Shown one piece after another: positions 1 to 8,930 of a stretch of DNA of 55,998 bases. Where the stretch lies: positions 1 through 55,998 of the forward strand of contig JAOTVS010000006.1 in assembly GCA_029863275.1 (NCBI GenBank), read 5' to 3'. Both the position numbers and the translations under genes were made by a program. This DNA comes from Candidatus Nitrosopumilus sp. Its GTDB lineage: Archaea; Thermoproteota; Nitrososphaeria; Nitrososphaerales; Nitrosopumilaceae. The first letter of the stretch is position 1. Each line of letters begins with the position of its first letter. The notes under the pieces were generated by a model. It searched no databases. It saw only the letters and a list, made by a program, of their open reading frames with translations, and was not told the DNA's origin.

Positions 1-79
1 GAATTGAGTGTTCAACTAATGGCTCTGGGTTGTTATGATTAATTGCCCATACTGGTTTTTCATAGTCTATTTTCTCCAT
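1..79 (-). CDS. N-terminal fragment of an unidentified protein
   Basis: An open frame starts at an ATG on the minus strand at position 79 and runs off the left edge. It encodes about 26 residues beginning MEKIDYEKPVWAINHNN. No family is recognisable from this piece. The region between it and the next gene is AT-rich and could hold promoters for both directions. Confidence 0.45.
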   Translation of the reverse strand, partial: MEKIDYEKPVWAINHNNPEPLVEHSI

Positions 80-167
80 TTCGAATAAGACGGAAATTTA
101 CTCCTATAACAATTATTCTGTTGGTTATTTTAGTTGACTATATTATATTCACTATCAAGTATTAATC

Positions 168-917
168 ATGGAATCCAAAACCTATCAAGTAATTTCAGAG
201 TTTGATGAACAAAAAGACTATGGATTCTCAATAAGACCTAAACACAAAAAATACCTTTCCCTATTACAGAACAATCAAACTCTCACTCCTAAAGATTTTT
301 TCAGCAAACACCTTGATAAAATAGGAAAAAAGGAAACTCCACTCAAGCAAAAAAAGATATCTTTTACCAAGCCATGTCTATTAGAAAAAGATAGGTGTTA
401 TTTCAGACTATTCTCAATATCCTATTCAATTCAGAGATTTTTCTAACCTTGAAACTGTTCATTATTTTACAGAACTGCTACGCCAAGACAAAAAATACAA
501 AATGGGATGTTCATAATCTCAGCCCCACTTAAAAATCATATCTCTATGCTTTGTGGAATTTCAGCAACTGGTTGTATGGCAGAGTTTGAATCCCATGCTC
601 TAATTCAGACTGATCTTAATGAATACAAGAAGATAAAATCAAAAACTACTCTTGAAGGACTGAAGCATTTTTTTACTTTGTATACAAATTCTCATGGTTC
701 TGAATCCGATTTTATCAAAATGGCAAAGCGATATCTCTATGATAAAGAAAAGCATGGTCACAAAAAAGCCAATACTATACGCATAATCCGCTGTGCTATT
801 GAAGGATGTTTTGAGAAAAATGATAATCCGATAATTTTCAAGTTCGAAGAAAAGACTTTGAGTATGCAGCCAGATAGGACAAAAGAAAAAACACGAAAAA
901 TGATGGTAACATCATAA
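168..917 (+). pseudogene. Decayed hypothetical gene with two frameshifts
   Basis: Three consecutive open segments appear to be one former protein of roughly 250 residues. The first runs from the ATG at 168 to about 425. Coding then continues in a second frame (reading FRDFSNLETVHYFTELLRQD) to a TAA near 524, and resumes in the original frame from about 510 to 917. No single frame spans the whole, so at least two indels are needed. The protein is charged, without a signal peptide or membrane segment. The last part contains scattered Cys and His residues (GCMAEFESH, CAIEGCFEK). I do not recognise the family. Two separate small genes remain possible but less likely, because the middle segment closes the gap smoothly. 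Confidence 0.5.
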
Positions 918-1105
918 ATTCTATATGTTTTCCAATAGGCCTCGTTTTCTATTTCATTCGTTTTTTAAAAATTCTATTCCTGATTATTTCATTAAAATTT
1001 GGCATTTCTATTACCAAGATTTATGCCTAAATTTAATTTGCCAAAGATCCTTTGATGGCCTAAATCTGGAAAATCCTTTTCTAATTTGAGGAAATAAGCA
1101 AAGTA
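918..1105. other. Intergenic, AT-rich
   Basis: No convincing coding frame or RNA structure is visible here. It separates the decayed gene from a possible micro-protein relic and the ureohydrolase gene. Confidence 0.4.
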
Positions 1106-1204
1106 TTGGAGTCTAAAAAGAAGCAATTTTGTGGCTATTGCCCTGAAGACAGGTGCTTGTGAGACAAATTTGTAATCCTAAAAGATGATGATTGCACTTG
1201 TTAG
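1106..1204 (+). pseudogene. Possible Cys-rich micro-protein with an in-frame TGA
   Basis: From a TTG at 1106 the frame reads QFCGYCPEDRCL, then meets TGA at 1160-1162. It continues in the same frame to DDDCTC and a TAG at 1202-1204. Across the stop it would be a 32-residue protein with C-x2-C, a further Cys and a terminal C-x-C, like the other small zinc-binding proteins of this window. It may be a nonsense-mutated relic or chance. The spacing of Cys residues on both sides of the stop is the only support. Confidence 0.25.
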
Positions 1205-1252
1205 AAATATTCCTTATGCTAAAAGCACAAATTCTATAATTTGCTAACAGAG

Positions 1253-2104
1253 ATGATGGAAAAAATATGTTGGGCAAATACCGATAATTTTGAAAAGTCT
1301 AAATTTGTAGTCATTGGTATTCCTGATGAATCCCAATCCCATGCATTAAGAAAAGGAACAGAAGAAGCTCCATCTAAAATTAGACAAATCTCTAATCTCC
1401 GTGATTCTTTTGAACATGGTGGACGAATCTCTCTTGGTCGTCCTTTTCAAGGCTCAGAAAAAAAAATCTATGATATGGGAAACATTAACCGCGATCAGAT
1501 TGAAAATATCTATGATGAAATATCTGCATCTTCAAAAATCCCAATCTCGATTGGAGGTGATCATTCTATTACCAGACAAATAATTAATACAATAACAAAA
1601 AGATACGGGAAAATTTCTTTGGTCTATTTTGATGCTCATCCTGACTTTGTAAGTTCTACTACAAACTATTATGGCTCAGTAGTCAATGATATTCTTTCAA
1701 ATATTGAAATTTCCTCTAGTGTTCAAATAGGAATTAGAGCCCCTGAACAAGAGGAATTGGACAATATTAAAAAATTCGATCTAAAAGTGATTACGCCTTT
1801 TGACATAAGAGAACAAGGAATCAAACAAGTGGCAAACTCTGTTACACGCAGATTAGGTGATAAAGTGTACATTTCATTTGATATGGATTGCATTGATCCT
1901 GCATTTGCTCCTGGTGTTTCTGTTCCTGTACCTATGGGTTTGAACAGTACAGATGCCGTCTATTTGTTAAAAGAAATAGTAAAGAAAGGTATTGTAGGTA
2001 TGGATATGATGGAAGTTTGTCCTAGTTTTGATGTAAAAGATAGGACATCTCACTTGGCTTCTCGAATAATCTCTGAGGCTCTTTATTCATCAGGAGAAAC
2101 ATAA
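1253..2104 (+). CDS. Ureohydrolase (agmatinase/arginase family)
   Basis: A manganese-dependent C-N hydrolase releasing urea from agmatine, arginine or a related guanidino compound. Family metal-binding motifs are all present: GGDHS, DAHPD and DMDCIDPAFAPG, with the usual late MMEVCP; the length of about 283 residues is normal. The frame is open upstream to a TTG at 1241, but the tandem ATGs at 1253/1256 are better starts. The substrate loop after DAHPD (TTNYYGSVVND) is not clearly arginase-like or agmatinase-like, so substrate is open. The next gene begins 1 nt after its stop, giving an operon with P5C dehydrogenase. Arginase action would supply ornithine towards P5C. Agmatinase action would use the product of the arginine decarboxylase at 30.9 kb. 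Confidence 0.85.
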   Translation: MMEKICWANTDNFEKSKFVVIGIPDESQSHALRKGTEEAPSKIRQISNLRDSFEHGGRISLGRPFQGSEKKIYDMGNINRDQIENIYDEISASSKIPISIGGDHSITRQIINTITKRYGKISLVYFDAHPDFVSSTTNYYGSVVNDILSNIEISSSVQIGIRAPEQEELDNIKKFDLKVITPFDIREQGIKQVANSVTRRLGDKVYISFDMDCIDPAFAPGVSVPVPMGLNSTDAVYLLKEIVKKGIVGMDMMEVCPSFDVKDRTSHLASRIISEALYSSGET

Positions 2105-2105
2105 C

Positions 2106-3677
2106 TTGTCTGAATTCCAAAATGAATACACTTGGGGTAAGGCTGTTGCAAGTAATTCTACTGAAAAATTCCAAGAAAATTTTGACAAGGCAATTGACAA
2201 AGTAAGAGATGAACTTGGCAAAAAATATCCCATAATCATTAATGGACAAGAAATCTATTATGATGACTGCTTTACAGTAAGATCTCCTTCTGATACTGGA
2301 ATTATTGTGGCAGAATTTCCAAAAACATCTATTCATGACACCGAAAATGCCATATCTAGTGCAAAAAACTCATTTGAAAAGTGGAGTAACACCACATATC
2401 AAAAAAGAGTTGAAATCTTCAGGAATTGTGCTGATGTGTTTTCCAAACAAAAATTCTTTTTGTCAGCATTAATGACATTTGAGAATGGAAAAAATCGCCT
2501 TGAAGCCATGGGTGACATTGATGAGTCAATAGACTTTATGCGATTTTATGCACTACAACTAGAAAAAAACCAAGGGTTCTGCAAGCAAACCACTCATCCA
2601 AACCCTCATGAGAAAACTCAGACGATAATGAAGCCTTTTGGTGTATGGGGAATAATTGCACCATTTAACTTTCCTTCTGCAATTGCGATAGGGATGACTA
2701 CTGCTGCACTAATTACAGGAAATACCGTTGTTCTAAAACCTGCAAGTGATGCCCCATTGTCTTCATTTCAATTCGCAAAAATTATTTATTCTGAAATTCC
2801 CAATGGTGCGATTAATTTTGTTACAGGTTCTGGAGGAACAGTTGGAAAAACCATCATTGAAAGCAAAGATGTTGATGGTATGGCATTTACTGGATCTTAT
2901 GAGGTTGGCATGAAAGGATTTCGAGAATTTACAAAAGAGACTGCAAAACCTTTCATCTCTGAAATGGGAGGAAAAAATCCTGTCATAGTTACAAAAAATG
3001 CTGATTTGGACAAAGCCACTGATGGAGTAATGAATGCGGCATTTGGATTTGCTGGACAAAAATGCAGTGCATGCTCTAGAGTTTATATCCAAAATGAAAT
3101 TGCAGACAAATTCATTGAAAAATTAGTTGAAAAGACAAAAAAAATCAAAGTTGGTATGCCTTGGGAAAAGGATGTATTTCTTGGTCCAATAATCAATTCA
3201 AATTCGAAATCAAAATTTGAAAATGCTTCTGATCTGGCAAAAAAAGATGGGCATATTTTGACTGGAGGCTCTGTAATTAAAACAGATTTACTTGAAAATG
3301 GCTATTTTGTAGAACCGACAATAGTTGAAAAATTACCTGAGGAGCACAAATTGATGAAAGAAGAATTATTTTTACCATTCTTGTGTATACAAAGATATGA
3401 TAATTTTGATGATGCAGTAAAACTTGCAAATAAATCCGAATATGGATTGACTGCAGGAATTTTTTCAGAAGATAAAAAACAACTAGATGATTTTTTCTCA
3501 AAAATCCATTCAGGTGTTGTATATGCAAATCGTTCTGCTAGTGCTACTACTGCAGCTTTGGTATCTAGCCAACCTTTTGTTGGATGGAAACACTCAGGAA
3601 CAACTGGAAAAGGAGCAGGTGGAGAAAACTATCTGCAACAATTCATGCATACTCAAACTCAAACTCGTTGTGACTGA
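2106..3677 (+). CDS. Delta-1-pyrroline-5-carboxylate (glutamate semialdehyde) dehydrogenase
   Basis: An NAD(P)-dependent aldehyde dehydrogenase of 523 residues that oxidises P5C/glutamate semialdehyde to glutamate. Visible landmarks are the APFNFP segment near residue 188, the FTGSYEVG cofactor loop near 261-268, the catalytic Glu in EMGGKNP (about residue 286) and the catalytic Cys in GQKCSACSR (about residue 320). That last motif with its second Cys is typical of P5C dehydrogenases rather than general ALDHs. Translation must begin at TTG 2106, just after the ureohydrolase stop. Its 3' end overlaps the convergent proline dehydrogenase by 19 bp. The two convergent genes encode the two sequential steps from proline to glutamate. 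Confidence 0.9.
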   Translation: MSEFQNEYTWGKAVASNSTEKFQENFDKAIDKVRDELGKKYPIIINGQEIYYDDCFTVRSPSDTGIIVAEFPKTSIHDTENAISSAKNSFEKWSNTTYQKRVEIFRNCADVFSKQKFFLSALMTFENGKNRLEAMGDIDESIDFMRFYALQLEKNQGFCKQTTHPNPHEKTQTIMKPFGVWGIIAPFNFPSAIAIGMTTAALITGNTVVLKPASDAPLSSFQFAKIIYSEIPNGAINFVTGSGGTVGKTIIESKDVDGMAFTGSYEVGMKGFREFTKETAKPFISEMGGKNPVIVTKNADLDKATDGVMNAAFGFAGQKCSACSRVYIQNEIADKFIEKLVEKTKKIKVGMPWEKDVFLGPIINSNSKSKFENASDLAKKDGHILTGGSVIKTDLLENGYFVEPTIVEKLPEEHKLMKEELFLPFLCIQRYDNFDDAVKLANKSEYGLTAGIFSEDKKQLDDFFSKIHSGVVYANRSASATTAALVSSQPFVGWKHSGTTGKGAGGENYLQQFMHTQTQTRCD

Positions 3678-4546
3678 ATTAAAGAGCTTCCAAGTAGCAA
3701 AATATTTCTCTTTCTCTCCTTAATTCTTCTAATAGAATATGCCAACCAATTTGTTCCATATGGGATATAATCTGAAACAACAAATCCTTTTTTTATCAAT
3801 TCTGGTTTGATTTCCTCTCTTATTCCCTTAAGAAACTCAAATTCAAACTTTTTTGGATATTTTTTTGATAATGTCTTTGCTTTTTTTATGATGTTGTTGT
3901 CGTGAGATGCAATTGCAAATTCATTTCCTTTTTTGAATAAAATCGTCATCAATCTAATGTAATTTTTATCAACATCTTCTTTAGTCTTAAATGATATGCT
4001 TGGTTTTTCTCTATATGCCCCCTTTACAAGACGAATTTTTGCACCAATTCCTAATAGATGATTTAGGTCATCTTCTGTTCTTTTCAGATTTGCTTGCAAA
4101 GCAATTCCCAATCTCTCATATTTTGAAAAAAACGAACTATACAGCTCGATTGTTTCATCAGTGTGTTCTGATGATTCCATGTCCAGCCAAATAAACACAT
4201 GAGCGTGACGCATTTTTTGAATAATTTCTTCTAAACTTTTATGACATTGTTTTTGACTAATTGATAATCCTATTTGTGTGGGTTTCACAGAAATAGCACC
4301 TCGAATCTTCCATTTTCTAAAAGAATTTGCAATTTTTTGATAATCATCAATTGAATTACGAACCTGTTTTTTTGTAGTATGATATTCTCCTAATTTGTTG
4401 ATGATTACATGCCTTCCAGTTTGATATGCATTTTTAGCTGATGATAATGCGTCATCAATTGTATCGCCTGCAATCCATTTTTTTGCGATTTTAAACAAAA
4501 ATTTTTCTATTAATTGCACTTTATCTCCACTATTCTTTTTTGTCAC
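3659..4546 (-). CDS. Proline dehydrogenase (FAD-dependent)
   Basis: Oxidises proline to P5C with electrons passed to the respiratory chain. The 295-residue protein has the family motifs in order: SVKPTQIG, DMESSEHTDET, QANLKRTEDDL, RLVKGAYREKP, ASHD, FEFLKGIRE and a C-terminal YGTNWLAYSIRRIKER that binds the substrate carboxylate. This is a compact single-domain proline dehydrogenase, not a fused PutA. The gene converges on the P5C dehydrogenase gene with overlapping 3' ends, so the two are not co-transcribed. Antisense effects between the 3' ends are possible. Confidence 0.9.
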   Translation of the reverse strand: MTKKNSGDKVQLIEKFLFKIAKKWIAGDTIDDALSSAKNAYQTGRHVIINKLGEYHTTKKQVRNSIDDYQKIANSFRKWKIRGAISVKPTQIGLSISQKQCHKSLEEIIQKMRHAHVFIWLDMESSEHTDETIELYSSFFSKYERLGIALQANLKRTEDDLNHLLGIGAKIRLVKGAYREKPSISFKTKEDVDKNYIRLMTILFKKGNEFAIASHDNNIIKKAKTLSKKYPKKFEFEFLKGIREEIKPELIKKGFVVSDYIPYGTNWLAYSIRRIKERKRNILLLGSSLIQSQRV

Positions 4547-4627
4547 AACAATAAAAAATAATTTTTAATTTTATGACTAGCCAACTTAGTCAATAAAAAT
4601 TAGCGTGCAAACCATTAGAATAATTTT

Positions 4628-4677
4628 GATAGTTTTTACAAAATAATAACTGACAATCTAGCTTAGATCAATTATTC
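4628..4677. repeat. Direct repeat copy 1 (50 bp)
   Basis: Matches 5206-5255 at about 40 of 50 positions without gaps. The first 16 bases, gatagtttttacaaaa, are identical. The two copies flank the small gene at 4840-5124. Confidence 0.5.
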
Positions 4678-4839
4678 TGTGAGATATTTTGATTGGCTTT
4701 TTACAATAACTATTAAAAGAAAAATAGGAGGGAGGGCAATTTCAGGTAATTTGTTCAAGCAAAAAAATGTGAAAAAAACCTAGAAAGATGCTGAATTGGT
4801 TTTAAATTTTGAAATTCTATGTCCACATTAAAGGTTTAA

Positions 4840-5124
4840 TCACAAAGCTTCTTGGGGGGAGCCAATAAAGAAAATATATACAAAACTTGCACCGCCAAAA
4901 CCTTCGCCTTCCTTTCTCATTCCTTTATCGACAAAATATTCTACCACTTCGCTAGCCTCATCAGCACTATCTGCATCCCAATCTCGCCATTCATTTGGAT
5001 CTCCATGTTGCTCTTTGGCATCTGAAGCACTATCTGCTCTCCCTATTCTCCATTTTGAATTAACCCCATCAGAGATCGATTTTACAATTTCTTCAATTTC
5101 TGAAATAATTTCCGAGGCTTTCAT
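4840..5124 (-). CDS. Small hypothetical protein, weakly GIY-YIG-like pattern
   Basis: About 94 residues if started at the ATG at 5124; the frame is open to 5172 and another ATG lies at 5139. I prefer 5124 because a TATA-like TATTTTAA lies about 24 nt upstream, consistent with a leaderless start. The protein has an amphipathic N-terminal helix, then WRIGRADSASDAKEQHG, EWRDWDADSADEASEVVEYF and a C-terminal GGASFVYIFF. The spacing of W-x-IG, a later H-G, ADS and VYIF resembles small proteins related to GIY-YIG domains, but the match is from memory and weak. It is flanked by an imperfect 50-bp direct repeat. Confidence 0.6.
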   Translation of the reverse strand: MKASEIISEIEEIVKSISDGVNSKWRIGRADSASDAKEQHGDPNEWRDWDADSADEASEVVEYFVDKGMRKEGEGFGGASFVYIFFIGSPQEAL

Positions 5125-5205
5125 TAGTGTTAAATTCATTTGGCTCTTAAAATAGGTTAACCTTAATCCCAACTGTGGGTCTTAGTTTGATGTTCCATAC
5201 TTCAA

Positions 5206-5255
5206 GATAGTTTTTACAAAAAATTAGCTGATAACCTAGTCTATAACGATTATTC
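5206..5255. repeat. Direct repeat copy 2 (50 bp)
   Basis: Second copy of the 4628-4677 repeat, overlapping the last codons of the RAM-domain gene. It may reflect a local duplication or insertion of the gene between the copies, or a shared 3' regulatory element. Confidence 0.5.
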
Positions 5256-5483
5256 GGGGTTGATTACATTTAATGTCATTGTACTTACAACTCGTGACAA
5301 TTTCCGTATAGATGAAATTGCTTTTTCAAAATCATCTTGATTCTCTGTGTGAATTTCTGCAATTACATCATATGCTCCAAAAGTAAGGTGAGCATTAGTA
5401 ACATTAGACATTTGTTTTAACTCATCTACAATGTATTCTTCTGCCCCTAAATCGCAATTTAACAAAATGAATCCAATATGCAT
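5250..5483 (-). CDS. Stand-alone Lrp/AsnC ligand-binding (RAM) domain protein
   Basis: A 77-residue protein consisting only of the effector-binding domain of Lrp/AsnC regulators, without the helix-turn-helix. The pattern is a beta strand (IGFILLNC), helix (EEYIVDELKQM), NVTNAHLTFGAYDVIAEIHT and a final VVSTMTLNVI. In full regulators this alpha/beta domain binds amino acids and assembles oligomers. Solo versions are common in archaea, where they may sense amino acids or modify other Lrp proteins. It lies close to the amino-acid catabolism genes, which fits such a role, but the ligand is unknown. Confidence 0.85.
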   Translation of the reverse strand: MHIGFILLNCDLGAEEYIVDELKQMSNVTNAHLTFGAYDVIAEIHTENQDDFEKAISSIRKLSRVVSTMTLNVINPE

Positions 5484-5530
5484 TACTTTATCTTAATTTA
5501 ATTAGAATTTACGAGCCTTTAAGTTTTACA

Positions 5531-6847
5531 TTACCATTTACTGCGTCCGCCGTATCGGTTTTGACCTCCACGACTTTCGTATCTTTTTTTATCTCGTCCC
5601 TTGTCATCTGAACTACCACTTCTACTTGATCTTCCATATCCTCCAGAACGAGAGCCTCGAGAATAACTTGATCTGCCTGATCCCCCATACCTTCTAGATG
5701 GAATCTGTCTTTTTAGGGGATCTGGAATTTTTATCTCTATTCCCATTTCTTTGTTTAAATCTTTCAAATCCGTTTTGATTTGTCGTTTAATTAAATTCCA
5801 ATCGCCTACAGATGAATATGATACAAAAGTAATTGCTCGTCCTTTTAGTCCTGCTCTTGCTGTTCTGCCTATTCTGTGGAAATAAACCATATCTTGATTT
5901 GGCACATCATAATTAATTACAAGCTCAACCCGTGGAACATCTATTCCTCTTGATGCCACATCAGTTGCAACTAGAATATCTGCCTTACCTGATCTGAATT
6001 TGGCCATGGCTTGCTCTCTTCTATGTTGAGACATGTCGCCCTCAATAGCTACTGCGTCATATTTTTCCTGATGTAGATACTTTGCTACATCTCTTGTTCT
6101 ATATTTTGTTGAACAAAATACAATAATTTGACCTTTTACTGGTTTAATAAAATCGATCAAATAATTGAATTTGTCTCGGTCTTTAATTACTAGATATCCT
6201 TGATCTATTCCCTCCCCGCTTAGATCATCTGCATCCAACAAGAATTGTTTCGCATTTTTCAAGTATTCTTCTGCCAGTCTAAGAATTTCAGTAGGCATTG
6301 TTGCTGAATAAAGTGACATAGTTCTCTCCTCAGGTGTCAAATCAAGAATAAATTGAATATCATCTATAAAACCCATATCTAGCATAGTGTCTGCCTCATC
6401 TAAAACAACATGTTGAACATTTCTTAATTCAATTGAACCTCGTTTTAGATGATCAATTAGTCTTCCTGGAGTTGCAACAATAATTTCCACACCTCTATCA
6501 AGGGCATCTAATTGAATTCCCATGCCTTGTCCTCCATAAACTGTTGCAGTCTTTATCCCAGTATACTTTGCAAATTTTTTCATTTCACCGGCTATTTGCA
6601 TAGCAAGTTCCCTTGTTGGCGCAATTACCATTGCCTGAATTCCTTTTTTTGGAGTTATTTGCTGTAATATTGGAAGTGCAAAGGCTGCAGTTTTACCAGA
6701 ACCTGTATGTGCTTGTCCGATAACGTCACGATTTGATAACAAAACAGGAATACATGCTTCTTGTATTGGAAAAACTTCTTCAAAACCCATCTCATCTAGT
6801 GCCTTTATAATCTCATCTTTGAGTCCTAATTCTTTAAATTTTGTCAT
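5531..6847 (-). CDS. DEAD-box ATP-dependent RNA helicase
   Basis: About 438 residues. All core motifs are present in order: Q motif (GFEEVFPIQ), AHTGSGKT (Walker A), PTRELA, TPGR, DEAD, SAT, then in the second RecA domain VATDVASRGIDVP and HRIGRTARAG. A C-terminal tail rich in Gly, Arg, Ser and Tyr likely binds RNA non-specifically. The frame is open to a TTG at 6868, but the ATG at 6847 gives the natural start MTKFKELGL. The likely roles are RNA unwinding in ribosome assembly or cold adaptation, as for related archaeal and bacterial enzymes. It appears to be transcribed alone. Confidence 0.93.
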   Translation of the reverse strand: MTKFKELGLKDEIIKALDEMGFEEVFPIQEACIPVLLSNRDVIGQAHTGSGKTAAFALPILQQITPKKGIQAMVIAPTRELAMQIAGEMKKFAKYTGIKTATVYGGQGMGIQLDALDRGVEIIVATPGRLIDHLKRGSIELRNVQHVVLDEADTMLDMGFIDDIQFILDLTPEERTMSLYSATMPTEILRLAEEYLKNAKQFLLDADDLSGEGIDQGYLVIKDRDKFNYLIDFIKPVKGQIIVFCSTKYRTRDVAKYLHQEKYDAVAIEGDMSQHRREQAMAKFRSGKADILVATDVASRGIDVPRVELVINYDVPNQDMVYFHRIGRTARAGLKGRAITFVSYSSVGDWNLIKRQIKTDLKDLNKEMGIEIKIPDPLKRQIPSRRYGGSGRSSYSRGSRSGGYGRSSRSGSSDDKGRDKKRYESRGGQNRYGGRSKW

Positions 6848-6949
6848 TCTTTTTCTTCTCTTAAGCAATGACGAAAAAGGTCATTACCTCTCGTCATTAT
6901 TCCGATATTTGCAAAGTTCAATTTAGGTATAATAAACCCTTGTTATCAA

Positions 6950-7810
6950 TTAGGTCTCGAGTTGAGCATCAATTATTCTTTGGAATGCATCAAATGGTTG
7001 GGCTCCGCTAAGTTTTACAAAACCTATTTGATCATTTCCGATAAAAAAGCCTGGAGTTCCAGTAATATCATAAGCTCTACCATCACTTAGATCTCCTTGA
7101 ACTTCTTCTAGATATTTTCCCGTTTCAAGACAAGAGTCAAATTGCTGTTGTTCCAAACCTATGTCCGTTGCATACTGACTAAAGGTTGCAATTACAGCAT
7201 TACTGTCTAGTCTACTCCAACCACTTTGTTTTTCAAATAATGTATCGTGATACTCCCAGTATTTTCCTTGTTCGTTTGCACATTCAGCTGCAACAGCTGC
7301 TGGAAGTGCATTGGGATGGATGCTTTGAATGGGAAAATCTCGATAAACTAGATTTACCTTCCCTGTGTCAATATAATCTTCAAGAAGGAATGGGAGTGTT
7401 TGAACATGAAATCTCGCACAAAATGGACATTGAAAATCTGAAAACTCTACAATTGTAATTGGTGCATTTGGGTCTCCTCTAATTGGATCATCATCTATTG
7501 AAATTTTAACTGGTTGTGAAGGTTGTGATGGGAGTTGTTGTGTATTTACCATCTTTGATTCTAATTCTGAAAGTGCTTCAGCTAATTCTTCCTTTGTAAC
7601 TAAATTTTCATCTGGATTTGCAAAGTATGATCCTGAAAAATATCCTGCTATCCCTACTACTATCATTAGTATAATGATTAATTTCATTGGTTCAGATTTT
7701 TCATTTGATTTCTCCTTTTCAGATATTTTTGAAACGTCAGATTTCTCTTTACTTTCAATCTTATCCTCGGAGGAGGTTTTCTCTAACACATGGCTTTCAT
7801 CAGTATCCAT
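6950..7810 (-). CDS. Membrane-anchored DsbA-like thiol oxidoreductase
   Basis: A 286-residue protein with a charged cytoplasmic N-terminus of about 42 residues, one membrane segment (LIIILMIVVGIAGYFSGSYF), a short coiled stretch, and a thioredoxin-fold DsbA domain facing outside. The active site is CPFC (residues 128-131) in FSDFQCPFCARFH, and the cis-Pro loop is GTPGFFIG. It probably makes or isomerises disulfide bonds in exported proteins. Such proteins are numerous in ammonia-oxidising archaea. The long acidic/Ser-rich cytoplasmic tail is somewhat unusual. Confidence 0.88.
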   Translation of the reverse strand: MDTDESHVLEKTSSEDKIESKEKSDVSKISEKEKSNEKSEPMKLIIILMIVVGIAGYFSGSYFANPDENLVTKEELAEALSELESKMVNTQQLPSQPSQPVKISIDDDPIRGDPNAPITIVEFSDFQCPFCARFHVQTLPFLLEDYIDTGKVNLVYRDFPIQSIHPNALPAAVAAECANEQGKYWEYHDTLFEKQSGWSRLDSNAVIATFSQYATDIGLEQQQFDSCLETGKYLEEVQGDLSDGRAYDITGTPGFFIGNDQIGFVKLSGAQPFDAFQRIIDAQLET

Positions 7811-8078
7811 CTCTCTTTTGAAATTTTTTATGCATACTTATTTCTATTGGCAACCTACCCAATGATTTCCTGTGATACATGGCTAAAACCTCGAAAAACT
7901 ATCAAACAAGAATATACAAAAATTATCGGCAAAACATATTTTTTCATACTTTACTAAAGTTTTAAACTCAATTAAGCAAAATGGGACATCTAGTGTATTT
8001 TTGAATTACTTGCAAACCAAAGATATGCTTAATTTACCACTTTGTCCAAAATACAATACTTGATTTGAGCCTCTTGTA

Positions 8079-8204
8079 TTGCTTATCTTTTTAATTTCAT
8101 TCGGAGGTGGAACTGCATCGACTCTGTTTATAATTACTCTTGATGGAAATGTTGTAGTCACTGGAGATTTGGATGTTACAGGTTATACAACCGGCCAACC
8201 CTAA
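8079..8204 (+). pseudogene. Signal-peptide-like N-terminal fragment
   Basis: From a TTG at 8079 the frame encodes a hydrophobic leader (LLIFLISFGGGTASTLFIITL) followed by DGNVVVTGDLDVTGYTTG and a stop. The VVVTGDLDVTG segment parallels VLVIGDMDVSGAITG in the next gene. It therefore looks like a truncated copy of the same type of secreted-protein N-terminus. The short length and lack of any domain suggest a relic. Confidence 0.35.
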
Positions 8205-8243
8205 CTGATTTGGATTCCCGGATAATTATACTTGAGGGAGGAC

Positions 8244-8818
8244 TTGAAATTCTCTAAACTCTCAAGCATTTCAATTCTTATCGTACTTGCAGTAGGATTT
8301 AGTTCGGCATATGCTGTAATTACAATTACACTTGCAAGAAATGTATTAGTGATTGGTGACATGGATGTTAGTGGAGCAATTACAGGATCAACAATTTCAA
8401 ATTTGGATACCAGAGTAACAGACTTGGAGAATACCTTTCTTAATCCAACCCCCAATTGTACTGTAACTGCAGGATGCATTCCAGGATATGTAAATCAAAA
8501 CATTGTTGGTGATACTCTCAAAGTGCATAGAAAATCAATTAGTTAAGTCCTAGTTAATGCACCAGAAACAGGAGAGCCAGGATTTGAGGCAACACATGAC
8601 TTAATAGCAAATTCATGACCTCAGGTTCATTTACTATAGTTGATGAAGATGATTTGCAAACAGAAGGAACCTTTGAAAGGAAAATTGGGGTTGTTTTTTG
8701 TGATGGTGTTAATCTTAATGATGCAATTTTAACTGCTGGTTTGGCAGATTTGTTTGTTTCTTTTTGTACCTCAAATGAGTTTAAAAATACCCCTTGGACA
8801 CAAACTCATGGATGTTAA
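8244..8818 (+). pseudogene. Broken secreted staphylococcal-nuclease-like gene
   Basis: A TTG at 8244, preceded by a Shine-Dalgarno-like gagggagga, starts a clear signal peptide (KFSKLSSISILIVLAVGFSSAYA). After a spacer the frame reads GDTLKVHRKSIS, meets TAA, and continues in the same frame with VLVNAPETGEPGFEATHD. A second stop and a frame change follow before TIVDEDDLQTEG, VFCDGVNLNDAILTAGLA and a Cys-terminated tail ending WTQTHGC. GDT, VNAPE and the N-x-A-L-x-x-G-L-A pattern are landmarks of the staphylococcal nuclease fold. At least one nonsense mutation and one frameshift inactivate it. The Arg expected just before VNAPE is lost at the stop. Confidence 0.7.
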
Positions 8819-8930
8819 TTTAGAATTATTTTAAAGCAAAACCACAGCCTTTTTGATACTGAAAAATTCATAATTTACATGGGTTTTGTACGAAGCTAAT
8901 ACTGAAAATATTATATTTTTGATGTTGGAA

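Noticed and set aside
7980-8000. Isolated ctagtg sequence in an intergenic region
   Set aside because: The flanking bases do not match the 10-bp consensus and there is no second copy or adjacent TATA box.
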